From: Deltaproteobacteria bacterium
GTDB taxonomy: Bacteria; Desulfobacterota; BSN033; UBA1163
Direction: 5' to 3'
DNA length: 49,623 nt
NCBI GenBank assembly: GCA_016874935.1
Contig: VGSS01000006.1
Span: forward strand, 1-49,623
The notes under the pieces were generated by a model. That model was not told the DNA's origin. It made no database searches and saw only the letters and a list, made by a program, of their open reading frames with translations. Position numbers and translations under genes: made by a program. Position 1 is the first letter of the stretch. Every line of letters starts with the position of its first letter. Of this stretch, positions 33,299 to 42,934 are shown in pieces.

Positions 33299-34093
33299 AT
33301 GAATACCATCGTCTGTGTAAAACAAGTACTTGATCCAGAAATTCCGCCAGCCAAATTCAAGATTGACCCCGGGACCAAACAGGTGATCCCTCCTCCGGGA
33401 GTGCCGCCTGTCATCAGCGTATTCGATGAACGGGCTGTGGAGGCTGCCTGCCGGCTTAAGGATAAGCACAAAGGAAAGATTACCGTGATCAGCATGGGGT
33501 CAGCCAAGGCGGTTGATGTGATCAAACACGCCATCTCCATGGGAGCCGATGATGGATATGTCCTCCAGGATCCGGCTTTCGAAAACCTGGACAGCTTTGG
33601 AACGGCCTATGTCTTGGGAAAAGCCATCCAAAAAATTGGCAACTATGATCTCATCCTGTGTGGCCGATATTCTGCTGACTGGGGCGCTGGTCAGGTGGGG
33701 TCTATATTAGCTGAAATACTCAGCATTCCGGTCGTGACTTTTGCCTGTGATATTCAGGCTGTGAACAAGAATCTGAGGATAAAGAGGATAATGAAGGACG
33801 GTTATGAAGTTGTGGAAGCACCCATGCCCAGCCTGATTACCGTCAGCGGAGAAATCGGTCTTCCCCGACTTCCTGGTGGAATGGGTCTGATGCTTGCTCG
33901 AAAGAAACAGATTCCAATCTGGAAGGCACAGGATATTGGAGCTGATCCCTCGCCGTTGGACAAGGCGAACGCCCACATCGAGGTCACCAGCCTCTCTTTA
34001 CCGACACGAAAGACCGAGTGTGAGTTTGTTACCGGGAATACACCAGGTGAGGCGGCAGTCAATTTAGCCCAAAAGCTTGTCAGGCTGATGTGA
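33299..34093 (+). CDS. etfB: electron transfer flavoprotein, beta subunit
   Basis: The protein has 264 residues, normal for EtfB. N-terminal NTIVCVKQVLDPEIPPAKFKI, the nucleotide-binding ISMGSAKAVDVIKHAISMGAD, and CGRYSADWGAGQVG are family marks. The IDPGTKQVIPPPGVPPVISV insertion is the form seen in anaerobe Etfs paired with EMO. ATG 33299 is chosen because AAGGAAGGAG (33281-33290) is 8 nt before it and overlaps the GTG at 33290. EtfAB ferries electrons from acyl-CoA dehydrogenases to the membrane oxidoreductase directly upstream. Whether this Etf bifurcates was not determined from sequence. Confidence 0.94.
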   Translation: MNTIVCVKQVLDPEIPPAKFKIDPGTKQVIPPPGVPPVISVFDERAVEAACRLKDKHKGKITVISMGSAKAVDVIKHAISMGADDGYVLQDPAFENLDSFGTAYVLGKAIQKIGNYDLILCGRYSADWGAGQVGSILAEILSIPVVTFACDIQAVNKNLRIKRIMKDGYEVVEAPMPSLITVSGEIGLPRLPGGMGLMLARKKQIPIWKAQDIGADPSPLDKANAHIEVTSLSLPTRKTECEFVTGNTPGEAAVNLAQKLVRLM

Positions 34094-34226
34094 TGAGAGC
34101 TCAAAATACTTTTTTCACTCTCTGATTACTCAGATGATGAAGCGATTACACCGATTAGAACGGAAAAATCTCAGTAATCATTTTTTAAAAACACTGTAAT
34201 CAAGAATTGAAATGGAGGGATATACC

Positions 34227-35228
34227 ATGGCTAATCATAAAGGTATTTTGGTTTGTGGAGAAATCGCTCAGGGGAAATTAGCACCAATCACGATAGAACT
34301 CCTTGGGGTCGGAAGAAAACTGGCCAATGAATTGGGCGAAGATCAGAGCGTCCTTTTGATGGGTAGCCAAGCAGGTGGCCTGGGCCAGGAGGCAATTGCT
34401 TACGGAGCCGATAAAGTCTATGTTGCAGGAGAGGGTCTCTTAGATGATTACAATTCCGATGCCTACACTCAGGTCGCGGCAGACCTTTGCCGGAAAGAAC
34501 TTCCCTCGATTGTTCTTTTGGGCCATACCGATGTCGGTTGCGATTTGGCCCCTCGACTCAATGGACGCTTGGGAGGGGGGCTTTCCATGGATTGCGTGGC
34601 CTTGTCCATTGATCCGTCAACAAAACTCCTTGTCTCGACCAGACCTGTTTTCGGTGGGAACGCTCAAGCCACCATGATGTCCAGATCCGCAAGGCCTCAG
34701 ATGGCAACTTTAAGACTGAAGACCGTTCCGCCAGCAGAACGGAATGAATCCCTCCAAGGCCAGGTCATTCCGGTAGACAGTAAGATTGATCCTTCGGCGA
34801 TTAAGGTGAAGGTTGTCGAGCGGATCAAAGAAGAGGTGGAGGGTGTGAAACTTGAGGACGCTGAAGTCGTTGTTGCTGGTGGACGTGGAATGGGTAGTGC
34901 CCAAAACTGGGAGATGATCAAGGAATTAGCTCGTGTTTTGAACGGCGCAGTTGGGGCAACGAGACCTCCATGTGATGAGGGTTGGGCACCGGTGTCGCTC
35001 CAGATCGGTCAGAGCGGAAAGGTAATCAACCCCAAACTCTACATCGCCGTGGCTCTCTCCGGGGCCATGTCGCACATCTCTGGCTGTTTGGGATCGAAGT
35101 GCATCGTGGCTATCAATAAGGATAAGGAGGCCAACATCTTCAACGTAGCCCACTTCGGTATCGTCGGAGACTATAAAGAAGTCTTGCCTGCTCTGACCGC
35201 GAAACTAAAGGAGCTGAAATTAAAATAA
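34227..35228 (+). CDS. etfA: electron transfer flavoprotein, alpha subunit
   Basis: The protein has 333 residues. The C-terminal FAD domain shows [57 protein letters not shown] and [10 protein letters not shown], all canonical. The N-terminal domain begins [19 protein letters not shown] 34227 is favoured because GGAGGG (34214-34219) is 7 nt before it and lies inside the alternative ATG 34212. The 133-bp gap from etfB holds GATTAC-type repeats and no gene. It is the last gene of the catabolic run; no terminator is evident after it. Confidence 0.94.
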   Translation: MANHKGILVCGEIAQGKLAPITIELLGVGRKLANELGEDQSVLLMGSQAGGLGQEAIAYGADKVYVAGEGLLDDYNSDAYTQVAADLCRKELPSIVLLGHTDVGCDLAPRLNGRLGGGLSMDCVALSIDPSTKLLVSTRPVFGGNAQATMMSRSARPQMATLRLKTVPPAERNESLQGQVIPVDSKIDPSAIKVKVVERIKEEVEGVKLEDAEVVVAGGRGMGSAQNWEMIKELARVLNGAVGATRPPCDEGWAPVSLQIGQSGKVINPKLYIAVALSGAMSHISGCLGSKCIVAINKDKEANIFNVAHFGIVGDYKEVLPALTAKLKELKLK

Positions 35229-35399
35229 GCCGCAGGTTTTCCAGGCAACAGCAGGGGGTCAATTCTTCAATCGCTACATTTTCCAAGAAGATGTTTGAAT
35301 AAATTCTAAGCATTTCGATCAATGCTCAGGCGATCCCTCAATCTCCTTCACTCTTGGCTCACCGACATTTTTGATCAACCCTAAAATTAACTTCTACCC

Positions 35400-35620
35400 A
35401 AATTGAGCGATTTTTTCATCCTTCACAAGGGGGGCGGGGAGGCCGAAAAGCCTTTTAGAGCGATCTCCTTTGATTGTTTGAATCAACCATGGGGAGTGTT
35501 CAATGATCACCTGTTTGGTGAAAGCTAATGGTCAATTGCCCAAACTTTCAACGTATCGCATTCTAAAGGGGTTTGAGGCGTCTCTGCCTCCCTTGTGAAA
35601 TAGGATGAATCGCTCAATTT
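35400..35620. mobile_element. MITE-like element with ~65-bp imperfect terminal inverted repeats
   Basis: AAATTGAGCGATT at 35400 is answered by GAATCGCTCAATTT ending at 35620. The two arms (35400-35464, 35555-35620) match over most of their length, including CACAAGGG and TTTAGA-GCGAT blocks. About 90 bp between them carries no ORF. The remainder of the 35229-35629 gap shows nothing recognisable. Confidence 0.65.
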
Positions 35621-35629
35621 AGGTTCTAA

Positions 35630-36403
35630 TCACTCCTTGGAATTCCTCTCCACGAAGGCATAGGCGCTGTGGTTATGGATCGATTCGAAGTTCTCCGACT
35701 CCACCGTAAACCAGGTAATGTTCTTATCTTTCTTTAATCGCTTCGCAATCTCCCGCACCACATCCTCGACAAACATCGGTTTCTCATAGGCCCTTTCCGT
35801 CACAAATTTTTCATCAGGCCTTTTTAAGATAGAGTAAAGATCACAGGAAGCGCATTCCTCAACGAGACGGATGATGTCTTCGATCCAGATAAATTTTATG
35901 AACCGGAGGTTTACCGTAACGACGGAACGCTGGTTGTGAGCCCCGAATTCGCTGATCTCTTTGGAGCAGGGGCACACCGTTGTGATGGGAACAACGATGC
36001 CCACATGAAAGTCATCTTTTTCATTGCTTGAACCGCAGAATCGACAGATATACTCCATCAGGCTCTTCGCACGGGTGACAGGGGCCTCCTTTTCAATAAA
36101 GTAGGGAAATTCGATTTCGAGATGGGCGGTCTTGGCTCTCAGCTTATTTTTCATCTCGGATAGAATCTTGGAAAAGTTTTTGATTGCGATATTGCCCCTA
36201 TATCTGTTGAGGATCTCAACAAAACGGCTCATATGCGTGCCTTTAAAACGGTGAGGGAGGTCCACAAACATATTGACGCTCGCCACCGTATGCTGAACCC
36301 CTTTTGCCTTGTCGAGCACAGTAATGGGATAACGGATGTTCTTAACCCCCACTTTATTGATCTCAATTTTTCGATGGTCCCGCTGGCTCTGAATATCGTT
36401 CAT
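35630..36403 (-). CDS. folE2: GTP cyclohydrolase FolE2 (type IB)
   Basis: The protein has 257 residues from ATG 36403; a longer frame exists, but GGGAG lies 7 nt before this ATG and the previous gene stops at 36406. COG1469 marks include KVGVKNIRYPITVLDK, SVNMFVDLPHRFKGTHMSRF, the catalytic Cys/metal region ITTVCPCSKEISEFGAHNQRS, and the C-terminal SIHNHSAYA. It converts GTP to dihydroneopterin triphosphate for folate and queuosine and does not depend strictly on zinc. It is two bases from queD, which uses the product, forming a two-gene operon. Confidence 0.93.
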   Translation of the reverse strand: MNDIQSQRDHRKIEINKVGVKNIRYPITVLDKAKGVQHTVASVNMFVDLPHRFKGTHMSRFVEILNRYRGNIAIKNFSKILSEMKNKLRAKTAHLEIEFPYFIEKEAPVTRAKSLMEYICRFCGSSNEKDDFHVGIVVPITTVCPCSKEISEFGAHNQRSVVTVNLRFIKFIWIEDIIRLVEECASCDLYSILKRPDEKFVTERAYEKPMFVEDVVREIAKRLKKDKNITWFTVESENFESIHNHSAYAFVERNSKE

Positions 36404-36405
36404 TC

Positions 36406-36777
36406 TCATCTCCCGAAATAAGTGGCGCAGGCGTTCTCCGACTCCCATGCGGTTACCTTTTTAAGGTTGGCAGGGGACCCCTTTAATTCCCTCTTTAAGT
36501 GATCAAAGATATATTTGGCGATGTTTTCGGAAGAAGGTTCTACTCCTAAAAAATAGGGGAGGTCGTTGAGATAGGTATGGTCCAGCGTCTTTAAGACCTT
36601 CTCCATTTTCTGTTTCAACACCTTGAAGTCGATCACCACCCCCTCCTGATTCAGTTTGGAAGAAGTAACTGAAACCTCCACCTTCCAGTTATGGCCATGG
36701 AGCTCCTCACACTTGCCTTGGAGATAACGCAGTCGATGAGCGCCTGAAAAGTGAGAAGTGACTGTCAGTTCATACAT
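36406..36777 (-). CDS. queD: 6-carboxytetrahydropterin synthase QueD
   Basis: The protein has 123 residues of the PTPS/QueD family. Zinc ligands are the His residues in TSHFSGAHRL and ELHGHNW; the catalytic Cys is in GKCEELHGHN. Further marks are VVIDFKVLKQ, LDHTYLND, PSSENIAKYI and the terminal AWESENACATYF. It turns dihydroneopterin triphosphate into carboxytetrahydropterin, the first committed step to queuosine. It is directly upstream of folE2 on the minus strand. No queC/queE is present nearby. Confidence 0.94.
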   Translation of the reverse strand: MYELTVTSHFSGAHRLRYLQGKCEELHGHNWKVEVSVTSSKLNQEGVVIDFKVLKQKMEKVLKTLDHTYLNDLPYFLGVEPSSENIAKYIFDHLKRELKGSPANLKKVTAWESENACATYFGR

Positions 36778-36799
36778 CGTATTTTCCTTTCATATGAAA

Positions 36800-36957
36800 G
36801 GTTATCAGAATATCAGGGTATCAGGATGCAGGATTCTGGTATCAGGATACCAGGGGGAAAGATCATTCTTATAGCCGTGTTCATTCTGGTATTTTCATTT
36901 CCTGATACTCTAATATCCTGATGCCCTGCTTCCTGGTTCTCTGGTCTCCTGATAACC
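36800..36957. repeat. ATCAGG-unit inverted repeat element, copy 2
   Basis: GGTTATCAG (36800-36808) and CTGATAACC (36949-36957) are perfect inverted ends; inside are ATCAGG units on the left and CCTGATA units on the right. The layout matches 12251-12377. Confidence 0.7.
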
Positions 36958-36968
36958 TTATTTTTGGC

Positions 36969-38321
36969 TCAGTCTATCAAAACCATCCTCACGTCCATCA
37001 CGTTGGTGCGTGTGGGTCCGGTGATGAGGAGATCGTCCAGTCTTTTAAAGAATGGGTAAGAGTCGTTATTTTCAAGAGACTTAACTGGGTTCAGCCCCTT
37101 CTGACTTGCCCTAATGAGCGTTGTATGGTCAGCAATGGCTCCCGCAGCATCCGTAGGTCCGTCCGTCCCATCCGTTCCACCGCTCAGGAGGACCGCCTTT
37201 TCCAATCCATTGATCTCAAAAGCCCCCGCTAAAGCAAACTCCTGGTTTCTTCCGCCTTTACCACTGCCGCGGATGGTCACCGTCGTTTCGCCGCCAGAGA
37301 GAATACAGGCCGGACGATTCAGGGGGATGCCTGTGGAGGCCACTTCCCTTGCGATGGCTCCGTGAAATCGTGCTGCTTCTTTGGTTTCGCCGATGATGGA
37401 AGATGAGAGGATCATCGTATTGAAACCCGCTGATGAAAATTCCTTCTCTGCAGCCCTTAGGGCAATGATATTCGAACCGATGACCATATTATGGACTTTT
37501 TCAAAGACATCTTCCCCGGCTTTAGGGGTCTCCTCTTTTTTACCCTCTCTCCCTGCTTGAAGATGGTCCCGGATTGATATAGCAATCTCATTGATTAAGC
37601 TATATTTCTTAAGGATCTCCCAGACATCCTGAAAAGTAGAAGTATCTGGGACAGTCGGGCCAGAGGCGATCACATCGAGCGGGTCTCCAACCACATCTGA
37701 AAGGATGAAGGTGATGACTGTCGAGGGAAATGCCCATCGGGCAAGCCAACCTCCTTTGATCTGCGAGATGTGTTTCCGGATGGTATTGATCTCCTTGATA
37801 TCGGCCCCACAATCCAGGAGAAGTTGGGTTAGTTCCTGTTTCTCTTCAAGCGTGATTCCATCAACAGGAAGTGGCAGCAGGGCAGAACCTCCTCCTGAGA
37901 TGAGGAAGATAACGAGATCTCTTGGCCCGGTCATCTTGAGGAGGTCTTTGATCTTTCGGGCTCCCTCGAGCCCTTTGAGATCGGGCAGGGGATGGCCTGC
38001 CTCTATAATTTCTGTATATTTTAAGGGAAGTCCATGTCCGTATTTCGTCGTGATCAATCCTTTTGTGATTCGATTTCCGAATATCTCCTCAATGGCCTGT
38101 GCCATGGATGATGAGGCTTTCCCGGTTCCAACGAGGTAGACCCTTTCGAAATCGCTCAGATTGAAGACTTTTTGGGAAGTTCCATTTTCCTCGATGATCA
38201 AGCGATTTCTATCAATGCGAGCAATCGTTTTAAGCCTTTGATAAGGATCAACCGCAGAAACAGCCTTTAAAAAGATGGTTTTAGCCATCTCCCGCATCTC
38301 TTCAATCGTAAATCGTCCCAT
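36969..38321 (-). CDS. glycerate 2-kinase (DUF4147/MOFRL family)
   Basis: The protein has 450 residues of the GckA/TtuD type. An N-terminal DUF4147 domain includes VYLVGTGKASSSMAQAIEE, VIFLISGGGSALLPLPV, INTIRKHISQIKGG and FILSDVVGDPLDVIASGPTV. A C-terminal MOFRL domain includes ACILSGGETTVTIRGSGKGG and LLSGGTDGTDGPTDAAGAI. The reaction is ATP-dependent phosphorylation of D-glycerate to 2-phosphoglycerate, joining serine or glyoxylate breakdown to glycolysis. It is alone; its promoter region (38322-38400) is A/T-rich. Confidence 0.93.
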   Translation of the reverse strand: MGRFTIEEMREMAKTIFLKAVSAVDPYQRLKTIARIDRNRLIIEENGTSQKVFNLSDFERVYLVGTGKASSSMAQAIEEIFGNRITKGLITTKYGHGLPLKYTEIIEAGHPLPDLKGLEGARKIKDLLKMTGPRDLVIFLISGGGSALLPLPVDGITLEEKQELTQLLLDCGADIKEINTIRKHISQIKGGWLARWAFPSTVITFILSDVVGDPLDVIASGPTVPDTSTFQDVWEILKKYSLINEIAISIRDHLQAGREGKKEETPKAGEDVFEKVHNMVIGSNIIALRAAEKEFSSAGFNTMILSSSIIGETKEAARFHGAIAREVASTGIPLNRPACILSGGETTVTIRGSGKGGRNQEFALAGAFEINGLEKAVLLSGGTDGTDGPTDAAGAIADHTTLIRASQKGLNPVKSLENNDSYPFFKRLDDLLITGPTRTNVMDVRMVLID

Positions 38322-38431
38322 TAAAACTCTCCTTCAAAACTTGTGAATTTTATAACTAAATTGCCTTTAAGTGTCAATCCTTTTTAACCCATTTGAACAT
38401 TTCGTAACCTAATGAAATAAAAAGAATTTAC

Positions 38432-38458
38432 TTGCAATTTATTAGGTTGTGATATAAT
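38432..38458 (+). promoter_or_regulatory. possible promoter upstream of the regulator remnant
   Basis: TTGCAA (38432-38437) and TATAAT (38453-38458) are 15 nt apart, a short but usable spacing. The next plus-strand start is the damaged ORF at 38682. Confidence 0.35.
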
Positions 38459-38512
38459 TTGATAGAATAAGTTTTTACAACCTCATAAGGAAACCTCTAA
38501 TAATTCTAAATT

Positions 38513-38640
38513 CGTCAATCCCGCCCCGTATCAAAGTACGGGGTAAACTCCAGCGGGAGTCCAGTGATTTCAATCCCGCCAAAAGCGGGGTCCAGTCTTT
38601 TCAATGCGGTCTGGATGCCGGATCAAGTCCGGCATGACGG
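38513..38640. repeat. cluster of short palindromic intergenic repeats
   Basis: Units CCCCGTATCAAAGTACGGGG, CTCCAGCGGGAG, CCCGCCAAAAGCGGGG and GCCGGATCAAGTCCGGCATGA follow each other. It is the same family as 159-278 and 29615-29697. The rest of the 38322-38681 gap is A/T-rich without a gene. Confidence 0.75.
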
Positions 38641-38681
38641 CAAAAGGAGTTTATAAACAGACTCTAAATAAGGGGTAAGCA

Positions 38682-38976
38682 ATGTTTAGGATGAAAGACC
38701 TGGCGGGCCACATCCGATCTTACTATCTCCTTATTCTATTTCTAACAATAGGGGTATGCCTTCCGGGCCCGGATATAATGGCCAGCGATCGAAAAACGCT
38801 CGTTTGCCGCAGAGCTGAAAAAACATCCTGAACTTGCAGGTATTCCCGTCATTGCTGTGACCTCCTATGCCATGATGGGAGATCGGGAAAGGATTCTGGC
38901 CGCAGGCGCCACAGGCTATATTGAGAAGCCGATTAACCCGGAGACCTTTGTAGAGGAGATAGAGAGATACCTTTGA
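38682..38976 (+). pseudogene. response-regulator receiver remnant fused behind a foreign signal sequence
   Basis: ATG 38682 opens a frame with a signal-like stretch (SYYLLILFLTIGVCLPGP), which soon ends at TGA 38826. In another frame, from about 38790, the sequence encodes the last half of a CheY receiver: LKKHPELAGIPVIAVTSYAM, GDRERILAAGATGYIEKP, ending EIERYL and TGA 38974. It carries the conserved Thr/Ser and Lys of the receiver but not the phospho-acceptor Asp half. A deletion probably joined the beginning of one gene to the end of another. It stands ahead of a hybrid kinase that has its own receivers. Confidence 0.7.
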
Positions 38977-39056
38977 GAGTAGGAGGAAGGACGATGGACG
39001 AGAGACGAGGGACGAAGGACGAGGGATGAGGGGTGATGGACGAGAGAGGAAGGAAG

Positions 39057-39491
39057 ATGGATGAGAGGCGAGAGGCAAAGAGAATAAATAGTGTGAGAGA
39101 GTTGAATGTTTATCGTCTTGCATTTGAGACAGCTATGGAAATTTTTGAATTGTCTAAAAGATTTCCCCCGGAAGAAAAATTTTCATTAACGGATCAGATC
39201 CGAAAATCTTCAAGATCGGTTTGCACAAATCTCGCCGAAGCTTGGCGAAAGCGTAGATATAAGGCGATGTTTATCAATAAATTAACAGACTCTGAGCAAG
39301 AAGCAGCGGAAACACAGACATGGCTGGAATTTGCATTAGCATGTAAATACATTCATCAGGTCACATTTAAGGCATTGGATGAAAAGTATGAGCACATATT
39401 CGCACAAATTGTTACGATGGAAAGAAGGGCTGACTCGTTCTGCAGATCGTCCACCGTCCCTCGTCCATCATCCATCGCAAAAAAGGAGTAA
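39057..39491 (+). CDS. four-helix-bundle protein (23S rRNA IVS-encoded type)
   Basis: The protein has about 144 residues. The core VRELNVYRLAFETAMEIFEL, FPPEEKFSLTDQIRKSSRSV and SEQEAAETQTWLEFALACKY is the four-helix-bundle family first seen in 23S rRNA intervening sequences; free-standing members, including the Avd proteins of diversity-generating retroelements, are common. No reverse transcriptase is present. The first ~15 and last ~14 codons run into GACGAGGGACGA-type repeats on both sides, so the native ends are uncertain and the gene looks like a cassette set inside inverted repeats. Basic residues suggest nucleic-acid binding. Confidence 0.8.
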   Translation: MDERREAKRINSVRELNVYRLAFETAMEIFELSKRFPPEEKFSLTDQIRKSSRSVCTNLAEAWRKRRYKAMFINKLTDSEQEAAETQTWLEFALACKYIHQVTFKALDEKYEHIFAQIVTMERRADSFCRSSTVPRPSSIAKKE

Positions 39492-39494
39492 ACC

Positions 39495-42400
39495 ATGAAC
39501 ATTCTGATCGCAGACGACAAGGAAGAGGGGCATTATTTATTGGAGGCTTTGCTTAAAGCAAACGGGCACCAAGTTACCGCCGTTGCCAATGGGGCTGAAG
39601 CGCTTGAGAGGCTAAAATCCGGCGAATTCGATTTGATCATCAGCGATATCCTCATGCCGGTCATGGATGGGTTTGAGTTGTGCCGAAGAGTCAAGACAGA
39701 TGAGACCCTACGAACCATTCCGTTCATTATTTATACGGCTACCTATACTGACCCTCAGGATGAGACATTTGCCCTCAAGATCGGTGCAGACCAGTTCATT
39801 TTGAAACCTTGTGAGCCAGAGGAGTTTATGAAGGCCGTTGGAGAGGTCGTGGAGGCTGGAAAACTTGGCAAAGTATCCACCTTTTCGCCCCCAGAAAAAG
39901 AGGATCAGGAGATCTTTAAGCTTTATAGTGAACGTTTGGTTAAAAAGCTGGAAGATAAGATGATACAATTGGAACGAGAGGTTCAGGCACGGGAGGAGGC
40001 TGAAAAGAGAATTCAGACTACTTCTGAACTCTGGCAGAAGACCTTTGATGCGATGCTCGATCCGGTCGCATATCTGGAAACTGATGGTACGGTTAGGCGA
40101 TGCAACCAGGCCTTTGCCGACTCCTTCGGGCTGGATAAGAGTAGCATCGAAGGGCAGAAATGTTACCGGTTGGTTCATAAGACCGAAGACCACATTGAGG
40201 GTTGTCCACTTCTTCTTTCACTCAAGAGCCATACCCGTGAAACAATGGAGATGACATTTGGCGACAAGGTATTTTATGTGGTTGCGGATCCCATCAGAAA
40301 TTCTAACGGGCGAATCAATGGTTTTGTCCACATCATGCACGACATCACCGAAGGTAAGCGGACTGAGGAGGGACTCAGGCTCTCGGAGGAGAAATTTTCA
40401 AAAGTATTCAGGTTAAGCCCTGCATGGGTGCTGGTAAGTTCTCTTAAAGAAGGGCGATTTATTGAAGTTAACAAAGCTTTTCTTAAAAGTACTGGTTTCC
40501 AACGTGATGAGGTCATTGGTAAAACGGTCTTCGAACTGAATATTTGGGTAGACTTAGAAAAACGAAAATGGATCGTTTCTGAATTGAAGGAGAAAGGATC
40601 GGTTAGAAACCAAGAGGTGAAAATCCGGATAAAATCAGGCGAGATGACAGATGTTCTTCTTTCCGCAGAACTGATTGAGATTGGGGGCGAGAAATGCATG
40701 CTATCTACTTCGCTCGACATCACCGAGCGAAAAAAGATGGAGGAGGAGGTCAAAGCGTCAGAGGAAAGGTATCGGACCCTGTTTGAGAGTTCTACGGATG
40801 CCATAATTACGCTGGATACGGAGCGAAGAATTACCTCATGCAATCAGGGGTTCTGCAATCTATTTGGGTATAGCCGAAATGAGATTGAAGGGAAATCAAT
40901 ACGTCTCCTTCATCCTTCAGATGAAAGTTTTCGTTCGTTTGGAGAGTTGGCCTATCCGATTTTGAAGGAAGTAGGTTTTTATAGAGGGGAGAAGAATCAG
41001 GTTCGTAAGGATGGTACAGAGATTACGGTTGAGATGGTCCTTTCAATGATCAGATCTTCTGATGGATTGATGACTGGGTATGTGAGTATTATGCGGGACA
41101 TCACCGAGCGCAAAAAGATGGAGGAGGCGTTCAGAAAAAGCGAGGAGAAATTCAAAGATCTTTTCGATTATGCCCCTGTTGGCTACCACGAGTTAGATAA
41201 GGAGGGGAGGATTATTAATGTCAATCGGAGAGAGTTGGAGATGTTAGGTTATACATACGAAGAGATGATGGGCCAATATGCCTGGAAATTTGTGGTGGAG
41301 GAAGAGACGAGCCATCAATCGGTTTTAGGGAAATTGGCTGGGGTCATACTACCCTCAAAAACTTTGGAGCGTATTTTTCGTAGAAAGGATGGGACGACCC
41401 TTCCAGTTCTCATCGAGGATCAACCTATACGAGATTCAGAAGGAAAAATCATAGGTATGCGCTCCACACAACAGGACATCTCTGAACGAAAAAAGGTGGA
41501 GCAAGAGGTGGCTTCTCTTCAAGAGCAGCTTCGTCAATCCCAGAAAATGGAAGCTATCGGAATCCTATCTGGGGGTATTGCCCATGATTTTAACAACATC
41601 CTGACGGTCATTTCAGGAAATGTCCAGCTCTCCATGATGGATCTTCAGGAAGGAGACCCTTTAAAGGCCAGCCTCGAAGAGATCAAAAAGGCGTCGGATA
41701 GGGCGGCTGACCTCACCCGCCAGCTCTTAGCCTTCAGCCGCAAGCAGATCCTTGAGATGAAGGTATTAGACTTAAACTTGGTTCTTCAAAGGCTTGATAA
41801 GATGCTTCGGAGGATCATCGGAGAAGATATCGAATTAGAGGTTATTGGCGCCGAACCGCTTGGGATGGTGAGGGCTGATCCGGGGCAGATCGAGCAGGTG
41901 ATTCTGAACCTTTCAGTCAATGCGAGGGACGCCATGCCCGAGGGAGGCAAACTGACCATCGAGACAGCCAATGTGGAATTGGATGAGGCCTACGCTCGAA
42001 AGCACATTGCTGTTAACCCGGGCCCTTATGTGATGTTAGCCATCAGCGATACGGGAACGGGGATACCACCGGAGATAAAAGAGCGGATTTTTGAACCTTT
42101 CTTTACGACCAAAGAGATAGGCAAGGGCACAGGGTTGGGGCTATCCACGGTTTATGGGATTGTGAGGCAGAGCGGAGGAAACATCTGGGTTTATAGTGAG
42201 CCTAAAAAAGGGACCAGTTTCAAGATCTATCTTCCGAGGGTAGATGAGCCGTTGGATGAACTGAGGGAGGAGATCGTCAAAGAGATTCCTTGTGGAAACG
42301 AGACCGTATTGATTGTAGAGGATGAGGAGACGGTGAGGAAGCTTGCGATCAGGATATTGAAGAGGCAGGGATATCGGATATTGGATGCCTCACAGGGAGG

Positions 42401-42662
42401 AGAGGCCTTCCTTCTCTCTGAGAAATACAAGGAGCCGATTCATTTGATTCTAACCGATGTGGTGATGCCGGGGATGAGCGGCCGGCAGTTGGCGGAGCGG
42501 CTCAGAGAGATCCATCCGGAGGCCAAGGTGCTTTACATGTCGGGATATACGGACAATGCGATTTTACATCATGGGGTTTTGGAGCCTGGGCTTCAGTTTT
42601 TACAGAAACCCTTCACCATGGAGGGATTGTCACGGAAGGTGAGGGAAGTGCTGGACAGATGA
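39495..42662 (+). CDS. hybrid sensor histidine kinase with two receiver and four PAS domains
   Basis: A 1055-residue cytoplasmic kinase. Order: receiver 1-125 (phospho-acceptor Asp51 in [12 protein letters not shown]), coiled coil about 130-170, PAS domains at about 175-290, 300-415, 425-545 and 550-675 (each ending in a [11 protein letters not shown]-like linker), HisKA with His697 in [11 protein letters not shown], HATPase about 790-915 ([35 protein letters not shown]), and a C-terminal receiver with Asp988 ([13 protein letters not shown]). The HDFNN type fits phosphorelay to its own receiver. No output domain or partner regulator is adjacent. The repeat-rich 83-bp region before the four-helix gene and the 3-bp gap after it put this gene close behind that cassette. 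Confidence 0.93.
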   Translation: MNILIADDKEEGHYLLEALLKANGHQVTAVANGAEALERLKSGEFDLIISDILMPVMDGFELCRRVKTDETLRTIPFIIYTATYTDPQDETFALKIGADQFILKPCEPEEFMKAVGEVVEAGKLGKVSTFSPPEKEDQEIFKLYSERLVKKLEDKMIQLEREVQAREEAEKRIQTTSELWQKTFDAMLDPVAYLETDGTVRRCNQAFADSFGLDKSSIEGQKCYRLVHKTEDHIEGCPLLLSLKSHTRETMEMTFGDKVFYVVADPIRNSNGRINGFVHIMHDITEGKRTEEGLRLSEEKFSKVFRLSPAWVLVSSLKEGRFIEVNKAFLKSTGFQRDEVIGKTVFELNIWVDLEKRKWIVSELKEKGSVRNQEVKIRIKSGEMTDVLLSAELIEIGGEKCMLSTSLDITERKKMEEEVKASEERYRTLFESSTDAIITLDTERRITSCNQGFCNLFGYSRNEIEGKSIRLLHPSDESFRSFGELAYPILKEVGFYRGEKNQVRKDGTEITVEMVLSMIRSSDGLMTGYVSIMRDITERKKMEEAFRKSEEKFKDLFDYAPVGYHELDKEGRIINVNRRELEMLGYTYEEMMGQYAWKFVVEEETSHQSVLGKLAGVILPSKTLERIFRRKDGTTLPVLIEDQPIRDSEGKIIGMRSTQQDISERKKVEQEVASLQEQLRQSQKMEAIGILSGGIAHDFNNILTVISGNVQLSMMDLQEGDPLKASLEEIKKASDRAADLTRQLLAFSRKQILEMKVLDLNLVLQRLDKMLRRIIGEDIELEVIGAEPLGMVRADPGQIEQVILNLSVNARDAMPEGGKLTIETANVELDEAYARKHIAVNPGPYVMLAISDTGTGIPPEIKERIFEPFFTTKEIGKGTGLGLSTVYGIVRQSGGNIWVYSEPKKGTSFKIYLPRVDEPLDELREEIVKEIPCGNETVLIVEDEETVRKLAIRILKRQGYRILDASQGGEAFLLSEKYKEPIHLILTDVVMPGMSGRQLAERLREIHPEAKVLYMSGYTDNAILHHGVLEPGLQFLQKPFTMEGLSRKVREVLDR

Positions 42663-42860
42663 AATGCGGATTTCGGAATGCGGAATGAAAAAATTAGTGG
42701 ACGAAAGACGATGGACGAGGGATGGGGGATGAGAGACGATGGACGATAGATGAGATAAAGAATAACAGATAAGATAAGTTGAAGCCTATGTGTGCAGGCA
42801 GAAACTCCATTAAGATACTTCTTATACTCCGTTTTACACCCTGAATCCTTTCTGTTATAA

Positions 42861-42925
42861 AATTGGGGACGGGTTCATAATCCAGGGGTTATTCGACAGT
42901 CTGGAATAGGAACCCGTCCCCAATT
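42861..42925. repeat. REP-type 16-bp perfect inverted repeat (GGGGACGGGTTC)
   Basis: AATTGGGGACGGGTTC (42861-42876) and GAACCCGTCCCCAATT (42910-42925) are exact complements with a 33-nt spacer. A CTTTTT run follows at once, so it might also end transcription. The motif is the kind linked with REP/TnpA-REP systems. The rest of the 42663-43005 gap holds GACGATGGACGAGGGATG purine repeats (about 42695-42765) and a GCGGATTTCGGAATGCGG repeat. Confidence 0.7.
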
Positions 42926-42934
42926 CTTTTTCGA

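Noticed and set aside
39057-39491. Diversity-generating retroelement accessory protein (Avd)
   Set aside because: The fold is similar, but no reverse transcriptase, template repeat or variable repeat is seen nearby.
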